From Coix lacryma-jobi var. lacryma-jobi (taxonomy: Eukaryota; Streptophyta; Magnoliopsida; Poales; Poaceae): 64,000 bases of DNA. The stretch is taken from NCBI GenBank assembly GCA_009763385.1, contig CM019831.1:117187482-117251481 (forward strand), written 5' to 3'. The notes under the pieces were generated by a model. It was given only the letters and a program-made list of their open reading frames with translations, was not told the origin of the DNA and made no database searches. Shown one piece after another: positions 20,437 through 33,120 of this stretch. The translations under genes and the position numbers were made by a program. How positions within the stretch are numbered: the stretch's first letter is position 1; each line of letters starts with the position of its first letter.

Positions 20437-23400
20437 TCAACATCCAACCACTTCTCTTGCTGCACCCTGAGCTGAGGATTCGGGGAAATCCACGTGGTTG
20501 GCCTCTGCGGCATCCAGGGCAGCCGCTAGTGTCGCAGTTGTTGCACTTAGACCCATTAGAGCTGTAGCTGTAGCTGTAACCGATGGAATCGATGCTGTTG
20601 ACCCATTGGAGCTGTAACTGCCGTCGTGGACCATCGGTGGAACCACGGTACATGACACCAGTGCCTGAGCCCCTAGCGGTTCAGCGCCAGGGCCCACCGT
20701 GACTGGAGCACTCAGCGGATCCTGTAGCGGCAGTTGGATGTCAGTTTGTTGTGCTGGTCCCTCTGATACAACAGAGCATTCTGTAATCTCAGTTTCAGTT
20801 TCGCCTTGGGGTGTACCTGCCCTTTTGAGCAGAAGAATTTTCGGCCTGTTCTCATGTTCCTTGGCCGCCTGTACCCATATTGCCTTAGTATCAGTGTTCA
20901 CTTCATCGTCAAGAACTACCTCCCTCAGACATTTAAAGCCTTTGATCTGGATGCTGCACTGGCCATCCATTTTTTCACATATCAGCTGAAGTGATTTGAT
21001 TTGTGGCAAAGCACCTCCTTCAACCTTTGGAAATGTCGGATGTTTCACCACAAAACATAGGCAGAGCAGCTTGGGCAACGCACTGTTCCTAAAGGTAATC
21101 TGATCAAGTTCATCTGCAACCAGCTTCAGGTATTGCAGGTCTTTCAAACCACCCAAAGCTGTCAGAAGATCAGCTGTCAATCGAGTTGATTCAAGGCGCA
21201 ATTCCCTGAGTCGACGAAGTGCCGTCACAAAGTCAGGCAATTTCAGTAACGTACCCTGTAACTTCAGTGACTTGAGATAGCAGGGAGCCCTCAAGCCTTG
21301 TAGCAAATCTTCAGAGCATCGATCAAAATGCACTGACAATGAACGAGGGTCATCCGCTGGGTCATTTACATCATGAATGAACTTCTGTACGGCCTTCTCG
21401 ACATTACTCAAGCTACTACTTGTTGCAGATGACTCGCACCAGATCTTCACCTTTCGTAGTCTTTTCATATGAAGCATAAGTTCTGCAAATCCTTCACTTT
21501 CATCGACCGTAAATCCTGCTAGCGTCTCTAACTTACATTGTCGTGAAGAAAGAAGTTTCTGCAGTTTGCTTAGCGCAACTGTATTTGGAAGCTTGAACTT
21601 TCCAAAGAGATGAATTAAGTTGGGCAGCTGGATAACTTCTGGAGATAGGGTCTTTACATCTGCTCTCCTTAGGTCAAGTGTCTCCAGAAGTTTTAGTTTA
21701 TTTATCTCCTTTGGAAGGCTGGTAACCCTGCCCCCTAGGCTTAGATATTTTATAAGTAATAGGTTGCATACTTCATTGAGATGATCATTTTGCAAGTCGG
21801 TACACTGTTCAAGATCCAAGACTCTCAGCAACTGATACTTTCTGAAATCCAAAATAGCTTCACCTGCCTGTCCAATTACTATAAGAGATCTGACGAGGGA
21901 GAGATCAAATTCCAATTTGGTGGCATCTGTAATGTTGCTGTCATGGAGGGAAAGGCGACGAGCATCTCTGGGTTGAAGCTTCCCATCATAAAACAGAGCA
22001 ATCATTTTTTCGGACAGAGACTTACACATAATGTACTCATGCATCATGCCATAGGTTTTGCATGTTTTTACCTTCATATTGTTGCTTATTACATCAATGG
22101 ACTGGATGATGTTGCGATCCATGAGCTTCTCTAAACTTTGAGTTGCTGGATCACTGCATAAAACTGTTGGTATTAGAAATCCCTCAGCTAACCATCGCCT
22201 CATTAGTCTTTTCGTCCTGACTCGACAATCACTGGGGAACATAGCAAAATATAAGAAGCAAGCTTTGAGTTCATGGCTTGGCAGGCTGCTGTATTCATGG
22301 GTCAGCATCTGGTACATTCTCTTTAAGGTATCATCGTTATCCAGATGACTGCGTACCTCCTTGCAAACACCATCCCATTCTGCCCAATTTCTACTTTTAA
22401 TGAATTGGCCTACAGAAGTCAAAGCAAGTGGTTGACCATCACATTTATCCAATATTGCCTTTGAGTCCAACTGTGAGGAAGCCGAATGTTCCTGCAGACA
22501 TGACTCCTTTAGTAACAGTTGCTTTGAGTATTCTTCATCAAGTCTTCTCATTTTATGCATGTAGCCATTGGTAGAGCTGCAGGTATTAGCCACTGACTGG
22601 ATTTTCGTTGTCACCACTATTCTGCTACTAACATCTTGCGATCGTGGGAAGGAGGATTTTATGCTATTCCATTGATCCGTTGACCGCATGTCATCAATTA
22701 CAATGAAATACCTACATAATTAATTTGAAATGTGGATACAGATAGTATTAGTTTCATATTCCACAGCCACAATAATAAAAGCTCACGGGAAGGTAAGGTA
22801 TTTTCAGATTGGACTGCATTCTGCATCACTTATTTGATATATACCCTCCCCAGTAAAATTTAACTCAAATTTATCTTAAAAATGGACAACCTATACGTAG
22901 TTGTGGATCCATACATTTTTCCAATTTTCTTGTACAAATTTAAAAGCTTATACATGTAGATCATGAAGTATGTATATTTATAAACTTGTGATGAAGTAAT
23001 GTCCATTTATACATTGTACAAAAAGATCAAGGCATGCATAATAATTATTCATACAAACGTTAAACATTTTTTCAGTATAATGTACAATTGTACGTATGTG
23101 GATTTATCTGGAAAGTATTTTTTGTGTACCAGTGCAAGGTGCAAAAGTGGTTGTATCTACAGGTAGATATATTTGTATTTTTGTGTTAATTTACCTCATT
23201 GTATAAAGGGTTCTGTGCATGTATGCTAATAGATGCACCTGTATATATTTGGGCCTAGAGTTAGCTTTTTTTCTCTCTAATTCATCTGGCTGCCGTTCCT
23301 ATCCTCGCATGTTGAACTTGCGCGCAGTTCATCGGATCGTGCTGCTCATCATCCTGAGCAGAGTCTTCAAAGTTCCATTTATATTATACTATAAAAGTAT

Positions 23401-24274
23401 CTACTTATACTACTAATATTAATTTATATTTGATTTATCTTATGTAATGTAATGCTAGTAAAATGGAATTGATGAGACAAATAAGTAGCGATTTTTGTTA
23501 CCTCTTGTTATTCAGATGGTTCCTGAGATCAGTGCTAAGCTGGTGAGCATTGGAGTTAACTAGTGATGGTGGCTCATGCACTTGACGGAGTATCTCCATT
23601 AAGAGTGCCTCTGGATTCCCTTGCCTGGCGGATACCCATGCCCTTTTCTCGAATTGCCTCCCGACCTCACTGTCATACAACTCTTGGGCAAGAACAGTCT
23701 TCCCCAGTCCACTAAACCCAACGACAGAAATCACTTTCAGTTTCTTTGGTTGCCCTTTGGCTTCTGCCAAGTGCTCCAGAACCTCCTTCAGAGGCGCGTC
23801 AATCCCAACAAGATCTTCCCGAGCGATGTGACGATCTGAGGCCGATGGAGGCAGCTCGGGATGGGACAGACGGGGCACAGAGTATCTATCCTTGTGCTGG
23901 TGGGCTTCTAGCAACCGTTTTTTGAGTTGCTGCATTTCTTTGGCTAACTGCAAACGAGACCTTATTCTGCGCCCGGATGCTTGATTTATATGGTACCATG
24001 GTTGCTGTTCTTTAGAGGCACGGTACATGATGCGGTCTATGCAGTCCTCCATTTGTAGGGCCAACTCGTGCAATTCATTGACCTTAAATTGCAATGTGCA
24101 ATCACTCCGCCCTGACAGCTGATCATCAATGGCACTAGTGATCATATGGAGCTCTTCGGTGAGGAAATGAACATCCTCTTCAAAGTCCTTGTACAGCTTG
24201 TAGTTCTCGTCTGCTAGCACAAACAATCTTGCCACGAGATTGTTTATAAATGCACTCAACACGCCAGCATCCAT
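20437..24274 (-). CDS. CC-NBS-LRR immune receptor (NLR1), partner of the NLR pair
   Basis: Two coding exons, 24274-23502 and 22711-20437, with a GT-AG intron of 790 bases, give 1015 aa. The ATG at 24274 starts an Rx-type coiled coil; an EDVID-like motif ELALQMEDCID lies at residues 70-80. NB-ARC motifs: P-loop GFSGLGKT (186-193), kinase-2 YFIVIDD (259-265, directly after the intron), RNBS-B SSRIVVTTK, GLPL as GQPLAL, and MHD as MHE. LRRs follow to about residue 888. A 127-residue Ser/Thr/Ala-rich tail ends the protein, with no domain I recognise. NLRs are intracellular ATP/ADP-switch receptors that trigger defence. The gene is divergent from NLR2, 12.3 kb apart start to start, which suggests a functional pair in which NLR1 would be the helper. 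I see no frameshift or internal stop. Confidence 0.93.
22712..23501 (-). other. NLR1 intron, before kinase-2
   Basis: The minus strand runs from gtaac at 23501 to tag at 22712, phase 2, splitting an Arg codon directly before YFIVIDD. NLR2 has its first intron at exactly the same codon. The intron is AT-rich without recognised elements. Confidence 0.9.
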
Positions 24275-25042
24275 CCTCCTCTCTTTCAGCGTTTCTTGAC
24301 AAAACAGGGTGAATGAGCTAATGACCACACAGATTCACTGGCAGAAGTTTGCTTCGGTTTCCTGCAAATTTGCAAAAAGGATAAAATTTAAACATGGAAA
24401 TGTTAGTGATCTGTCCACCTTCACCTAACACTACTACTTGCTCCAAACACAACTGAAGTGACATTTCTTTTAAGTCAACAACTGTAAATTCTAGTTACAT
24501 ATTACCATTTGTATGTTGAGCATAGATACATGGAAATGATAGCGTAAATTTGTCTCTTTAAATACTTCAAGTATGTTTTGCTATAATTTAAGAATATTTT
24601 ATAACAAAAAGTGCAAGGCAAAGTTATGTTTTGAAAAAAGAGGACGCAAAATCATTGTAAGGATATTAAGGAAATTCTAATTTTCATCCAAATCATTTCC
24701 TGAGGAATGCTGTTAATTATGAAGGAAAAAAGAGGCCACAAAATAACACAATGGGATCCTGTAAAATATGTATCAGGACTCAGTTGCATCCATACATGAC
24801 GCTGATGACGGAGTATTACCTTACTTCTTGTCATTCCCTAACACCGTTGTTTCTGAAATCTTTCATATGAAGTTAATGAAACACAATCATTTAAAGTTAA
24901 TAGAAATACATATTCAAAAGTTTATTCTATTTGTAGTTTGCTATTATTATTTCTTTGTGAATTATTTAACATTTTTATATATTAGTGGTTAAAGTTTATA
25001 GGCATGCATGCATATTTAAAAGGTTAAACATAATTTATTTAA
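24275..25042 (-). other. NLR1 5' UTR and likely 5' UTR intron
   Basis: On the minus strand, tttgcag at about 24362 is a good acceptor upstream of the ATG. The leader just before the start codon is therefore probably spliced to a distal exon. The rest is AT-rich without other features. Confidence 0.45.
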
Positions 25043-25393
25043 GGCCCTATTTGACACAACTCCACTTCACAAGTAGTGGAGCCATTTCTTTTGCTTTAGC
25101 TCCACGAGCCGCTCTACCAGTGGAGTTGGAGGTGTTTTGGTGAACCGTTTGGCAAAATAGCTTTACATATAGAGCTTCTGATAACATGCTCTCACAGAAA
25201 TCCATGCAGAGCCCACTAGAGCAAGTGGCAGTTAGAAGAAGCTATTATTTTCATCTCCATCTTCCATTCATCCCTTGTGAGAGCACATTTTAAAGACCTC
25301 TTCAGGTGGAGCCATTTCATTTTACTCCCATTTGGCGTAAAACAACTCCAAGTAGCTCCTGAAGCTGGTGGAAGAGTTGTGCCAAACGGGGAC
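25043..25393. repeat. MITE with terminal inverted repeats
   Basis: The left end ggccctatttgacacaactc and the complement of the right end gtccccgtttggcacaactc match at 16 of 20 positions. Length is 351 bp. I could not define a target-site duplication. Confidence 0.7.
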
Positions 25394-27380
25394 AAGGGAG
25401 TAGTATGAAATGAAATCTATATACATATGTGCACTTGGGGAAAAAGACATTGTATTAGCATATCTGGTAATCTACAACTACTTAACATAACTGTTCTCGG
25501 TTCCAAACTAAATACTACTCTGTCCATCCTAAAATATAAGGGATATAAGGTTCAAAATTTGTACCATAATACACATGCACAACACAACCCACTAGGATCC
25601 TAAACAAACAGTTGCGCCTTAACAAGAATTGGAGATGACCATTACCACAATCAATACACAATCAGCTCCTAGCAGGGAGGTGATTGATGCCTCTTGCCCT
25701 AACAAAACCTTGTTGAGCCACCACATGATCCTTGGTGTGCTAGGCGATTGGAGTCTCGGGAGGCCCACTAGCGACACCAATGACTCTTTGTTTTGGTGTT
25801 GAGCGGCAACAATAAGCTTGTTCATAATGAGGAGACCCTTCTAGGTGGAGAAACTCCATATTGGACATAGCATCAAAGTGACCAAAAGAAAAGCATGGCG
25901 TGACTTGCCTTTGTGCTGAGCAGCTCGACTCGCTTGGCAAAATCCTTTGCCTTGGATGGAGATTTAGCCTACTGTACCACTACCACAAGATAAATCCTTT
26001 GTCGTGAGAGTTTTCACCTTCTTGCTCATTATTTTACTAACGACATTTGTGCTTCCTCATTTGTCTTCAGCTTTTGTTGTGTGCTTTATGATCTTAGGGT
26101 AGTTTGATAGGCTAGTTGATACTTGATATGATTGACTTTAGGTTGCAAAACTCTAGTGGGTATGTTCACTAGATAAATCATAGTTTCACATCTAAATGGC
26201 TTGCACTAGTTTTACCTTGACAAAAGTTTCTAGGGGACCGTATTGGATCACTTGTTCGTTTCAAAGATGCTGACATTAAGGATTTGATAAAGCGGAGCGA
26301 TATTGAAGTGTAGGCTGAGTTCACACCAATCCAAACCCAATGGTGAATGGCATCTCAAGATGAAATGACAAACAGAATACTAGTGGCTTGATACCAAAGT
26401 AGATGCAGTGGTCAGGGAAAGGATACAAGCATTCCTGTGGCCGCTCTTCCGCCTTGTAGCTCAAGGTCACAACATCAACCAAATGATAGACTAAGCTAAT
26501 GGTGGAATGACGACCTCTTATAGCAACAAGTAAGGCTGCTGAAACAAATATATTGGTAGTGGACCACTGAATTAAAAACAATATAGAGGATGGGAGCAAC
26601 AACAATGGCCTTAGGTCCCATATTATGAGGTCATGGGTCCACCAAAGAGCAAAGCAAGACGTAGAAGCATTTGATTTGGATGTGAGTAGTTAGTGAAGTA
26701 GGTGACGATCTAGCACATTGTTGCACTAGGCTTGAGTCTTGAATGACATACAAACGCGCTAATTGTGCTGGCCTCCTTGGTATTCAGAAAACCCCACTGA
26801 AGTGTAACTAATCTCAATTTCTCTGTGCAATATCTCTGAATGAGTAAGATAGGAAGAAATGTGTGGTAAGAGCAAAACACCATGTTATAGTGTGCTGATG
26901 GATTGGAAATTCAATAAGCCAAATGCGCATTTCAGATTGAAATGTAAATTTAAAATAACAATTCAAATCTAGCTGTGCAACTGCACTGAGGTAATATAGT
27001 TCCTCACATAAGAAAAGCAGACACTGATTTGTTACAGGATTGGGTTTGGTTGACCGTTGACCCAGATCTGAGCTCTGGCATGAACCTGCTCCTATCATTA
27101 TTTGGAAATTTGATTGTGTATAACTAAGATATACAAGCAGTGGGAAGAGTTCACGAGATTTTTTAATTAATTGGTAGTGATTCGGATGAAAGAATCAAAT
27201 GCAGTTAATACGAAATAAAATACTCCCTCCATTGTTTTGTTACATTAAGGAGGAAGCGTATGCAGTTCCTGCAATCGAGATGCAAATCGAATAGAAAGGA
27301 AGAATGGAACCCCACGAAAATTACGTAGTTAATTTTACTCCTGATCGGGAGAGACAGAATCTTCGCAGATACTCCAGTCC
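25394..27380. other. Spacer, no gene recognised
   Basis: A Stowaway-like left end (ctgtccatcctaaaatataag) is seen near 25522. Short ORFs on both strands show no family resemblance that I know. Part of it may lie within the long first intron of NLR1. Confidence 0.4.
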
Positions 27381-27559
27381 GCTGTGGGTAATAATCCTAA
27401 TATACTGAACCAGGCAGACAGCGAGCTTCGAACTGGAGAGTAGAAATCCCATACACACCGACACCGAAGCCAGAGAGCGGAGGGCTGCTAGACAGTACTA
27501 GGCAATATGCGTCACGCACGTCTAGGCAACGATAATCTGATTGGGAGGACGAACATACC

Positions 27560-27700
27560 TGGCTACCTGCCGAGCGCCGACGGACGGCGCAGTCAACACT
27601 GGCGGCCAGTGACTGGCCCCGTGAGGGGACTCTGGGGAGGGAGACTTGACTCGGCGGAGACGACGCGCGGCAGAGCCGTGTGAGGGCGTGCCGCCGTGAG
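27560..27700 (-). promoter_or_regulatory. Candidate distal 5' UTR exon and promoter of NLR1
   Basis: An isolated GC-rich block of the NLR leader type ends on the minus strand with gccag|gtatgttcg near 27560, a good splice donor. Joined to the acceptor at 24362 it gives a 3.2-kb leader intron. A weak TATA-like ataaaag lies near 27750 on the minus strand. This is inferred from sequence only. Confidence 0.35.
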
Positions 27701-27856
27701 AACTCTGCTTCTTTCTGCCTTCCGGGCTTCTTCCTCCTTGGTATTCTTTTATCGTGGGTCAATTCTTGCTTTTTGCCCTTCCCTTTCGTTGATCACAGAT
27801 TCTTCGACCGGCCGGCCTTCCGACATTTTTCCTGTCACACCTGGCGCAAGCATTAA

Positions 27857-29363
27857 AGGCTATTTTCTGTTGATGGGAGGAGGTCTCACCTACCCAAGGT
27901 TGAAATTGTAACACAACTGATTTTTTTTAATATAAAAAATTTGTTTAGTTCCCATAAAAAAATTCACTCATTATATTGAATGTGAAGTATGAACTAAAAA
28001 TAATTAATTACACAGATTGTGATAACTTTATGAGATGATTTTTTAAGTCTAATTAGTCCATAATTTGATAATGTTATATTACAGTAAATATATTTTAACG
28101 ACGGATTGATTAGTCTTCATAAATTTATCTCATGGTTCCCGACAGTACATGTAGTTTGTTTTAAATTTATCTCATGGTTGCCGATAGTATATGTAGTTTG
28201 TTTTAATATTAGTCTATTTTTAATAGACTAAATTAGTGCTGAAATATTCGATATGACACACAGAAACTTTTCTCATTCTAACTAAACATGGTCTATGACT
28301 ATTTTCTATTAATGGGATGTCTCACCTACCCAAGGTTGAAATTGTAGCCACCTAATTTTTTTAATATAAAAACTTGTTTAGTTCCTATAAAAAAATTCAC
28401 TCATGTTTAATACATGTATTGTTGGGGAAGGGACCCTCGGCAGTAACGTCACGCGAGCTATTTTAGATAGACCGTCTTCGCACTCTCAACGGCCTTCGGA
28501 ATACCCTCGCCGCTGACACAAGCCTCGGTTTGTGTCCTAGTCTTTGCACGTCTGCGGAAAACCCTCGCCGCTGACGTGACCCTTGGGTCATGTTCTAGTC
28601 TTTGCATGCAGGGGGAGGGACTGGAAATGCACAGGAACTTGGCGAACACCAAGTAAATCGAGACCTTCGCCACAGTAGCGAAGGTTCCAAGGACGCATGG
28701 CTGACCTCCGCAACCCCGCGAGAGGGCACGCGAGTTCGGTGGCGGCGGCCAAGGGAGAAAAAGAGCTAGGGTTTTCGCGCTACCTGTGCTTGTACGATTT
28801 TGCTCTTTCGTTGTATAGCCTTATGAAATCTTTCTGGTACCCTTTTGTAAATTGGGAGGTGCCCTTTGGTATTTCCTATAAATACCACGGGATGAACAGT
28901 GTAAAGGGGCGGATTCTGGGGAAAAAGGAAAGAAACAGTGTTACTTAGCTTACCTTCACCTTCGCTTTTTGTTTGTACCGTCGTTGGCAACCCTCGCCAT
29001 ACTCCTGTGCGCGCGCGGGGGTTGGGCAGGTCCATTCCAACATGTACGAAGCATTAAATATAGACTAAAAATAATTAATTATAAAGATTATGATAACTTT
29101 ATGAGACGATTTTTAAGCCTAACTGGTCTATAATTTGATAACGTTATGCTACAGTAAACATAGGTTAATAAAAGATTAATTAGTTTTAATAAATTTATCT
29201 CATGGTTTTCTTACGGTATTTTCTTATTAATCTATTTTTAATGGACTAAATTAATATCAAAATATTCGATATAAAATTTTTTTACGTGCAAACTAACAAG
29301 GTCTATGACTATTTTCTATTGATGGGATGTTTCACCTGCCCAACGTTGAAATTGTAGCACACC
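27857..29363. repeat. Tandemly duplicated flank-plus-MITE block, three flank copies
   Basis: A segment of about 60 bases (core cacctacccaaggttgaaat) occurs at about 27857-27921, 28291-28355 and, diverged, 29307-29363. Between the copies lies the same AT-rich MITE-like sequence, with gataactttatgaga in both units. This fits unequal crossing over. The second unit was then split by the solo LTR at 28420. Confidence 0.75.
28420..29042 (+). mobile_element. Solo LTR, 623 bp
   Basis: It starts TGTTGGGG and ends TTCCAACA, with near-identical flanks tgtat and tgtac as target-site duplication. A TATA-like cctataaatacc lies near 28881, giving the + orientation. No internal retroelement sequence is present. 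Confidence 0.8.
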
Positions 29364-29984
29364 CGATTTTTTTATATAATTATGGAGATACCCCTTTTTA
29401 AAAGGAAAAAGTAAAATTATAGTAAACTACATATGGTACATCTCCAATCTTTAATGACACAACATTTTTTTTAGATTCTTCTATCATTTTTTTCTCTAGT
29501 GTCTTTTCAGTTTCACGGTAGAGGGTCTTGTTAAAAATTAAAGTCAGAATGCAGTCCTTGTATGGAATCAAATGATCAGCCCAAGATATTGGACATGCCG
29601 CAGGATCCTATGTTTAGGACGAACCAGTCCAAAACACGGATTCAGACCACTTAGACGTAGACCACTTGACGTCGGACTTCTCGATGTCACTCGGTAGTCG
29701 ACGCATCACGGCCGTTGGTGGATATCAATGGACCAAGATAGTCCAGGCGCTCCACCCTGCGAGGGCCCATAGCCATAGGCACGGCCTGTTAGTGTGTGAT
29801 AACCAGCGATGCTCAGCTCTTTTTTTTCTTTGATGACCAGTTGTTCTGGCTTGAGGATTGGAGTTGCGAGGGACTAATACGGGATACGCCGGCGATCACT
29901 GAATTTTTTTTTTGAAATAATATTTTTTTTATTTGTAATTGTAGAAGTAGGCGTTGTGTTTTAAGAAATGCGGATTTAGAAGCC

Positions 29985-30130
29985 TATCGGCAGGCGAATT
30001 GCCGATTCGGGACCTATCGGCAGTTGAGCGGCCGACAGGGCACTTATCGGCCGCTCAACAGTCGATATGTGCATATTCCGCCAAGCCAGCCGGTTGTCGG
30101 CGCCGACTGAGGCCCAGTCGGCCCACCAAC
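29985..30130. repeat. Short inverted-repeat cluster (gccgacag / ctatcggc type)
   Basis: Alternating tatcggca, gccgacagg and similar motifs form several small hairpins. A related cluster lies at 31215-31375 inside the same structure. The pattern resembles transposon subterminal repeats. Confidence 0.55.
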
Positions 30131-30384
30131 GGCTGACACGCTCTCAAAAAAAAATCTGCAATCCACAATTTTTTTCTAGATTCCCCGTTATGTCAATCTT
30201 TAGATACATGCATGAAGCATTAAATGTAGGTAAAAAAATAACTAATTGTGCTTTTAGTATGTACATGTCGAGACGAATCTTTTGGGCATAGTTAGTCCGT
30301 ATTTGGATAAAGTTTATCAAATAACAACGAAACTGTTACAGTGTTTTTCCCAAAAAAAAATTCCACAACTAAACAAGCCTAATA

Positions 30385-30660
30385 GGTGTTTGTTTCTCCA
30401 GTAAAAATTTTAGTCCTATCACATCGGATTTTGCGGCCCTAATTTAGTCTATTAAAAATAGAGTAATTAAAAACTAATTTATTAGCCGAAGGCTAATTCG
30501 TGAGACGAATCTATTAAACTTAATTAGTTCATAATTTAACAATATAATGCTACAGTAAACATTTGCTGATGATAAATTAATTTAGACGATCACAATTTGA
30601 TGCTACAATATGATGGTACAGTATGATTTAACAATATGATTCTACAGTACCATTCACGAG
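30385..30660. repeat. MITE, truncated copy (gtttgtttctcc family)
   Basis: The left end ggtgtttgtttctccagtaa and the internal tagtcctatcacatcgg match the elements at 31645-31952 and 32446-32797. The right end is missing. Confidence 0.6.
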
Positions 30661-30943
30661 ATGAATCTATTAAACTTAACAATATGATTTAACAATAATT
30701 TTTAAATATTATAATACAAACTTTATATCACTACCTAGAAAATGAATCGAAACAACTGATTAGCATTAATATATGACTCACTTGTTTCTCTCATAAATTT
30801 TATTAGTTTTTGTATCTATTTATAGTCGACTTATCTTCTCTCTCCTTCGTCTCAGCATTTAGGACGTATCTCCTAACCACCCTAATAATATAACTAAACT
30901 AACCTAATTAATCTATCTAAACTAACCTAACTATTCTAACTAA

Positions 30944-31173
30944 GGCTGTGTTTAGTTCCGGGAAATTTTTGGGAAAAGCACTGTAGCACTTTTGTTGTTG
31001 TTTGACAAACTTTGTCCAAACATGGATTAACTAGACTCAAAAGATTCGTCTTGACAGTTACATACTAAAAGTATAATTAGTTATTTTTTACCTAAATTTA
31101 ATGCTCTATGTGTACATCTAAAGATTAATATAACGGAGAATCTAGAAAATTTTGGAAAAACTAAACTAAGACC
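30944..31173. repeat. Tourist-type MITE (PIF/Harbinger), 230 bp
   Basis: The ends ggctgtgtttagttcc and (complement) ggtcttagtttagttttt are inverted repeats. Perfect taa duplications flank it at 30941-30943 and 31174-31176. Confidence 0.82.
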
Positions 31174-31214
31174 TAAACTAAAGAACCCATATAAAGAAGC
31201 TAAAGATAAAGTGC

Positions 31215-31375
31215 TTGCGTGCCGTGGGCTGGGGGGCCTGTCGGCAGCTGGGGAGCCGACAGGCCCCTACCACTCGTACAACAGAGGTCCAGTCGGCTTC
31301 TGGGCCGCCGACAGGGGCCTCTCGGCTCCCCAATTGCCGACAGGCTTTCTATCGGCTGCCCAGCAGCCGACTGCA
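31215..31375. repeat. Short inverted-repeat cluster (ctgtcggc / gccgacagg)
   Basis: At least four ctgtcggc/gccgacag pairs occur in 160 bases. It is the GC-rich partner of the cluster at 29985-30130. Confidence 0.55.
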
Positions 31376-31644
31376 TACCAAAACTACAACTAATAAAATT
31401 CATATATTATATTTGAAATTAATAATAAAAAAATATTATTTGAAAAAAAAAATCGCGATCACTTGGTGCTTAGCTGTTGTTCATTGTTGTATTACTTAAT
31501 TATGATCTATTTGGATGTACTCAACTAAAATTTAACTAACCAAATTTTTAATATAAAAGTTTAGTGAGTTAAAAGTTTCTCAGCTAAATTTTAGCAGGGT
31601 GTTTGGATGATCCAGCTAATGAACTCAGCTAAATTTTAACTAGT

Positions 31645-31952
31645 GGATGTTCGTTTCCTAGCAGAAAAATTTAACCTATCACATCAGATGTTGCGACACT
31701 AATTTAGTCTATTAAAAATAAACTAATTATAAAACTAATTACTTGGTCATATGCAATTAATAACACGAATCTATTAAGGTTACTTAATCCATCATTAGCA
31801 AATGTTTACTGTAGCACCATATTGTCAAATCATGAAGTAATAGTCTTCGGCTGATAAATTAGTTTTTTAATTCATCTATTTTTATAGACTAAATTAGGAC
31901 CGCAAAATCTGATGTGATAGGACTAAATTTTTTTCTGGAAAAAACAAACACG
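31645..31952. repeat. MITE, full-length (gtttgtttctcc family)
   Basis: The two ends are clear inverted repeats (cctatcacatcagat at both termini). Length is 308 bp. Confidence 0.75.
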
Positions 31953-31960
31953 CAATTAGT

Positions 31961-32251
31961 TAGAGCATCTCCAAGAGACTCTTTATATCTTTCCTAACTT
32001 ATAGGAATAGAGATTTTGATGAAAAAACATCCTCCAACAGTCTCTTCAATTGGATATCTAAATATAGATATTCTCTATTCCGTATTTCTCGCTAGCCAAA
32101 GATGGAGAGCGAGATAGCTCTCTAGACTGTGCACAAGATATAGAAAAGTTGTTGGAGATTATAAAGATATAGAAAATGATTTTTACTCAAATGACTCTTT
32201 AAATGATGATTTAGAGAGTAGATTTTAGAAAAGCTCTTGGAGATGCTCTTA
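31961..32251. repeat. MITE with gagcatctccaagag termini
   Basis: The left end tagagcatctccaagag and the complement of the right end taagagcatctccaagag form the TIR. Elements with related ends recur at 35336, 50347 and 53943. Confidence 0.82.
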
Positions 32252-32445
32252 GATTGGAATAGCTAAACCTAACTAAACTTTAGTTGTGCTAACTAAACTT
32301 TAGTTGTGTTGTTTGGATGCGTAGCAACTAAATTTAGCTAACTTAAATTTAGCTGGTGCATTCAAACATGTCTTTAATCCAATAAACAAGTGGGATACTC
32401 TATACTTCTAGATCTTACTCATACTAAGATTTGTTAGTGTTCTAA

Positions 32446-32797
32446 GGGATCTTTGTTTCTACGGCTAATTTTTTTTGCCATATCACATCGGATATTGTAA
32501 CATTAATTTAGTCTATTTAAAAAAAGACTAATTACAAAACTAATTTGTCAGCCAAAAGCTATTTTGCGAGACAAATCTATTAAACTTACTTGGTCCATGA
32601 TTTGGCAATATAGTGTTATAGTAAACATTAGCTAATGATAGATTAATTTGACTTAATAGATTCATCTTGTTATTATTAAGTATCGTATAGCAGTGTAATT
32701 AGTTTTATAATTATTTTATTTTGAATAGATAAAATTAGTGTCACAATCTCTAATGTGACATGACAAAAAAATTTAGCTCCAAAAATAAACATCCCCT
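32446..32797. repeat. MITE, full-length (gtttgtttctcc family)
   Basis: The ends gggatctttgtttct and (complement) aaggggatgtttattttt form imperfect TIRs. Possible taa duplications lie at 32443-32445 and 32798-32800. Confidence 0.7.
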
Positions 32798-33120
32798 TAA
32801 AACACCAACAAATCTAACTACGAGTAAGATCTAGGAGCACAGAGTATGCCACTTGTTTATCGGAGCAGCTAAGCAACAAGCGATCACCGACCTATTCGTC
32901 CCTCGTAACTCCTCCGATCCTCAAGCCAAAACAGTCTGTCGAAAAAAAAGAGCTGAGTGTCGCCGGTTATCACGTGTTTAACAGACCATGCCCATGGGCC
33001 CTCGCAGGGTGGAGCGTCTGGACTATCATGGTCCATTGGATGCTAGGGAACGGCGGTGATGCGTCGACTGCCGGGTGACGTCGAGGAGACCGACGTCAGG
33101 TGATCTAAATCCCCAAAACA

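Larger units (their letters stand above)
29629..33120. mobile_element. 3.5-kb structure bounded by long inverted repeats
   Basis: The left arm 29629-29900 and the complement of the right arm 32877-33120 align over most of their length, by eye roughly 80 percent. Shared stretches include gctccaccctgcgagggccca and gcttgaggat. The inside is non-coding and holds MITEs. Long terminal repeats of this kind occur in MULE or foldback elements; I cannot name the family. Confidence 0.7.
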
